Positions 7,897 to 10,339 of a stretch of DNA of 10,339 bases are shown in pieces (within the stretch, counting starts at the first letter, position 1; every line of letters begins with the position of its first letter). The notes under the pieces are model-generated. The model saw nothing but the letters and a program-made list of their open reading frames with translations. It was not told the origin of the DNA and did no database searches. A program made the translations under genes and the position numbers. This DNA comes from Podochytrium sp. JEL0797 (Eukaryota > Chytridiomycota > Chytridiomycetes > Chytridiales > Chytriomycetaceae): contig JADGJG010000970.1 of assembly GCA_027596195.1 (NCBI GenBank), positions 1-10,339 of the forward strand, in the 5' to 3' direction.

Positions 7897-7913
7897 TTTC
7901 TTGTTTCAAGAAA
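7897..7913. repeat. Hairpin of repeat copy 2
   Basis: A perfect 7-bp inverted repeat with a 3-nt loop, TTTCTTG-TTT-CAAGAAA, about 20 nt upstream of the minus-strand ATG at 7876. Confidence 0.8.
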
Positions 7914-7920
7914 AGAAAAC

Positions 7921-8135
7921 TGCGGCGCATGGCAGCCTCGACAAGGCGTTGCAATATCATCTAGGTAGATATTTTGTGTTTCATTCCAAATCTCTATCAC
8001 ATTGATATTGCTGAATTAAAAAATCCGCGAAACGCGCGTTCCCCATCCCCTTTGATGAACTAAATCAAGGCTCTTAAAACATTTTTTGTGTAGGAAGGAA
8101 AATATATTTCATTTGATAAGGGCTTGGGATTCCCT
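7921..8135. other. Intergenic stretch
   Basis: Lies between repeat copies 2 and 3. GCATGGCAG near 7930 resembles a splice acceptor just outside copy 2. No gene is supported. Confidence 0.4.
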
Positions 8136-8567
8136 TCACGCCAAGAAAAACAAGGAATGCTTCACGAGCCCTGCAACAAACTCCGAAACTCCCTCCCAAA
8201 CCAAACGCAAAACACTCCATCGCGTTTCCACAAACGTCTTTCCCCGCTGAAAAATCTCATACGCGCACCTCACCAGCGACCACACCCTGGCTTCACACAG
8301 CATCGATGCAAACCCATACACTCCAAAAGCAATCAACACAACCGTCATTGAGCGTGCGCAAACAATGAACGCTGCCATGGCGAAGGTAAAAGCAACGACG
8401 GCAGCAACAAGAGACGCGGCACAAGGGACAAGCGCGGGCAGCGCGAGAACGAGGGTTACGAGGCGAGCTGGGAAGGATATTGGATCTTGGGCGGGGGCGT
8501 GTATATGCTGAATGTCGGGGGGAAACAAGTCTTGCGGGAGGCCAACACAAAAGTCGCGACGTTGCAT
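8136..8567 (-). CDS. Repeat copy 3: intact 143-residue predicted membrane protein, family not recognised
   Basis: A single uninterrupted frame starts MQRRDFCVGLPQDLFPP, the sequence shared with copy 2, and ends HSLFFLA and TGA. Residues 34-70 (LVTLVLALPALVPCAASLVA and on) and 74-92 (MTVVLIAFGVYGFASML) are strongly hydrophobic, so two or three membrane helices are likely. The C-terminal half is amphipathic and basic/aromatic (CAYEIFQRGKTFVETRW, VWEGVSEFVAGL). The start is placed at 8567 because all three copies align at this ATG and a conserved leader with a hairpin precedes it; an in-frame upstream ATG at 8636 is possible. The family is not known to me. Because it is the undamaged member of a local three-copy set, it is the best candidate for the source or functional copy. 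Confidence 0.55.
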   Translation of the reverse strand: MQRRDFCVGLPQDLFPPDIQHIHAPAQDPISFPARLVTLVLALPALVPCAASLVAAVVAFTFAMAAFIVCARSMTVVLIAFGVYGFASMLCEARVWSLVRCAYEIFQRGKTFVETRWSVLRLVWEGVSEFVAGLVKHSLFFLA

Positions 8568-8588
8568 GGTTCCTTTCTTTTGGAAAAT

Positions 8589-8608
8589 CTTTCTTGGCTT
8601 CAAGAAAG
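8589..8608. repeat. Hairpin of repeat copy 3
   Basis: A perfect 8-bp inverted repeat with a 4-nt loop, CTTTCTTG-GCTT-CAAGAAAG, about 20 nt upstream of the minus-strand ATG at 8567. Confidence 0.8.
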
Positions 8609-8730
8609 GTACAGTAACTGCAGTAATTGTCAACAAGGTTTATTCAACTGCTCTAAAAGAATTTTGCCAAAGGGTGTGTTAGGTGGTGTTTTTTGGCTAG
8701 TCAAAATTCACTTACCTCGGGGGACGGGGG

Positions 8731-9412
8731 ATGGGCAAGTTCAGCTCGCGGGTTCTACGAATCAAATGCGAATCAAGCAGACAAACCTCGTCTTCAGCCA
8801 CATCCTCCCCTCCCCCCTTAATAACCTGACACCTCTTCATTTTCAAGAACTTGCCAAACTCGAGCACCTTGCGGCCACCGCCACTACAGCCCTTTCGATC
8901 CTACAGGAAACACGGGCGATCCGTTGTGGAACACGCGTTCGGCAGATTTGGAGTCTGGGCCGGAATATGCGTGCGCGCATCCTCGGCGTTCGCAGGCGGT
9001 TTCGACGGGGATGGAGGTCGGAGAGGTCGGATTCTTTGTGGTGGGGGTTGAGGGTTTGAACGGGTTTGGGGTAATGGCGGGGGAGGGGCTGCCATTCTTT
9101 AGCAGGTGGTAAGTTTGGCAGAGGAACAGCGGCAAAAAGTGGTTTCTTTCTGTCACGAATGCTACAGTCGCACCGAGGGAGTGCTTCCTGTATGATTCGA
9201 CTGCCAGGGGATGTCTGGACACGATGCTGGCGTGAGTTTTCCCTATCCCTTTTTTCCTCTCCCTGGCTTCTTCTCTGAAACACTTGTCTAGTCTCACTCC
9301 CAACGGCGCCCTGTGTCCCGTGTGTCGACACCGCATCCTCTCATCGCTGCACAGAAACAAGGACCACCCGATTGACGAAGACCTGCGGAGAGTGTCCGAA
9401 CTGCAACAATAG
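8731..9412 (+). CDS. Spliced protein with a RING-like CPxC end, 4 exons
   Basis: Proposed exons are 8731-8789, 8848-9105, 9178-9231 and 9292-9412, in consistent phase, giving about 163 residues. It starts MGKFSSRVLRIKCESSRQ, continues TCQTRAPCGHRHYSPFDP, a Gly/Val-rich middle (VGFFVVGVEGLNGFGV), then GCLDTMLALTPNGALCPVCR and a helical tail ending RRVSELQQ. CLDxxL followed ten residues later by CPVCR resembles the second half of a RING finger, but the first zinc-ligand pairs are not in the usual place. If the inferred second intron is retained in another frame, it contains FCHEC, which could supply the missing pair. The intron 9232-9291 (GTGAGT, strong pyrimidine tract) is the most secure junction; the second intron is the weakest. 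Confidence 0.4.
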
Positions 9413-10236
9413 CGAAACCTGTCAATTACAACAACGGCACCTACCACTACACAGCAACCAACTCCTACACACCACCACAAAACCAAACCATCCAGAGAAC
9501 CCCTCGTCCGCCGCTCCTCCCGTCTGAGTCGCGTCCCGCTTCCCCAAACAAAACACGATGCGACGAGCCCAACCTCGTCCTCTGGCTCCGGCTCATCCAC
9601 TCCCTCCCCGAAATCGAAACGCACCTTCAACATGTCTGAAATCACAAACTGTCTCCCGCACGGCCATGTGGCCGCATACCACATGCGAAAATCTTCCGTC
9701 GCAGATTTCCGCAACTCTCCGGCCCCAAAGAAGCGCGTGCCGAATGCTGCTACCAGGAAAATGTCGCATGGGGATTAAAGTGGGGAGAAGGGGAAGGGAA
9801 GGTTGTTGAGGTCCACGTCGGGGTCCTTGTCGATGGGAAGCGATGAAGTGGAGGAATCGAGTGAAGAGGAGGAGGAAGAGCCAACGCGGAGGTCTCGCGA
9901 GCAGAAGCGCGGTTGTCGGCAAAGAAAACGAGGTCGTGGGATTGTTTTGAGGCTGTGACTTTTGTTTTCGGGTGTCCTTCTTGTCCGTGATGAGCACAGC
10001 TGCTCATCAGAATACGTTATACATAAATAACCATTCAATACGCATACGGCGCGGCGAATGACTCGGTGTTGGGAAAGAGTCTTTTCCAATTTCCAAAGCA
10101 TCAAAACAATGTCCGGAAATGTCGACAATAGCACATCGAACAACAACAATCTTTTATTCAAGCACGACAACACTCCACAAAATATACAAAAACAAGGGGC
10201 GGCCCATCTTCCGACTCAGCAGCTGGTATTGGCGAA
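9413..10236. other. Unresolved C/G-biased stretch with long open frames
   Basis: The frame of the preceding gene stays open after its TAG for about 121 codons to a TAA at 9776, reading Ser/Thr/Pro/Lys-rich and then HGHVAAYHMRKSSVADFR. The same frame later encodes an acidic run, SDEVEESSEEEEEEPTRR, at about 9830-9890. Two other plus frames are also long, as expected where T is scarce, so openness alone proves little. From about 10010 the sequence is AT-richer and is the 3' flank of the H2B gene. Confidence 0.3.
10153..10158 (-). terminator. Poly(A) signal of the H2B gene
   Basis: AATAAA on the minus strand, about 80 nt after the TAA at 10237. Its presence, with no obvious histone stem-loop, suggests a polyadenylated histone mRNA, as in fungi and plants. 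Confidence 0.6.

Positions 10237-10339
<103 letters not shown>

Noticed and set aside
8884..9714. 276-codon open frame on the minus strand
   Set aside because: It crosses spliced plus-strand exons and introns with good splice sites, and the sequence is G-rich on the plus strand, which suppresses stops on the minus strand. No domain is recognisable.
9413..9778. Two further long plus-strand frames (NYNNGTYHYTATNSY... and CPNCNNSETC...)
   Set aside because: All three plus frames are open because T is scarce here, so none can be preferred on length; kept only as part of an unresolved stretch.

Overview
The window is nuclear DNA of a eukaryote. Most protein-coding segments become readable only after removal of small GT-AG introns (mostly 47-113 nt), AATAAA-type poly(A) signals follow several stop codons, and the right edge carries the C-terminus of histone H2B. 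The H2B tail, a PLAC8-family gene, a fimbrin-type calponin-homology gene and the compact intron style suggest an early-diverging fungus or another opisthokont-grade protist. This lineage call is inference. All gene models below were spliced by eye, using frame and intron-phase agreement.

Layout. 1-166: C-tract and a decayed partial copy of the last exon of a gene further right. 854-1711 (-): complete 4-exon PLAC8/DUF614 gene with a Met/Gln/Pro-rich head. 1964-3044 (-): 6-exon single-pass membrane protein, unidentified. 3402-4196 (+): GPATCH4-like nucleolar protein with a Lys-rich tail; its frame is broken at homopolymers and its G-patch core is not visible. 4296-4692 (-): small COX7A-like mitochondrial membrane protein. 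4711-5305 and beyond (-): chain of tiny phase-consistent exons of an unidentified Cys-rich-tailed protein, its stop only 18 nt before the COX7A-like ATG. 5857-7445 (+): protein with two fimbrin-type CH domains and a coiled coil, divergently arranged with the previous gene.

7116-8608 holds the most novel structure: three related copies of one element (7116-7395, 7625-7920, 8136-8608), all in the same orientation. They share a hairpin, a 5' leader and a start region ATG-CAA. The right copy has an intact 143-codon membrane-protein frame on the minus strand. The middle copy is truncated and frame-disrupted. The left copy is decayed and almost exactly fills the last intron of the CH gene, like an introner-type element.

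8731-9412 (+): spliced gene ending in a RING-like CPxC segment. 9413-10236 is C/G-rich and unresolved. 10237-10339 (-): end of H2B.

Caution: several genes show single-base frame breaks at homopolymer runs, so some lesions may be assembly errors rather than biology.
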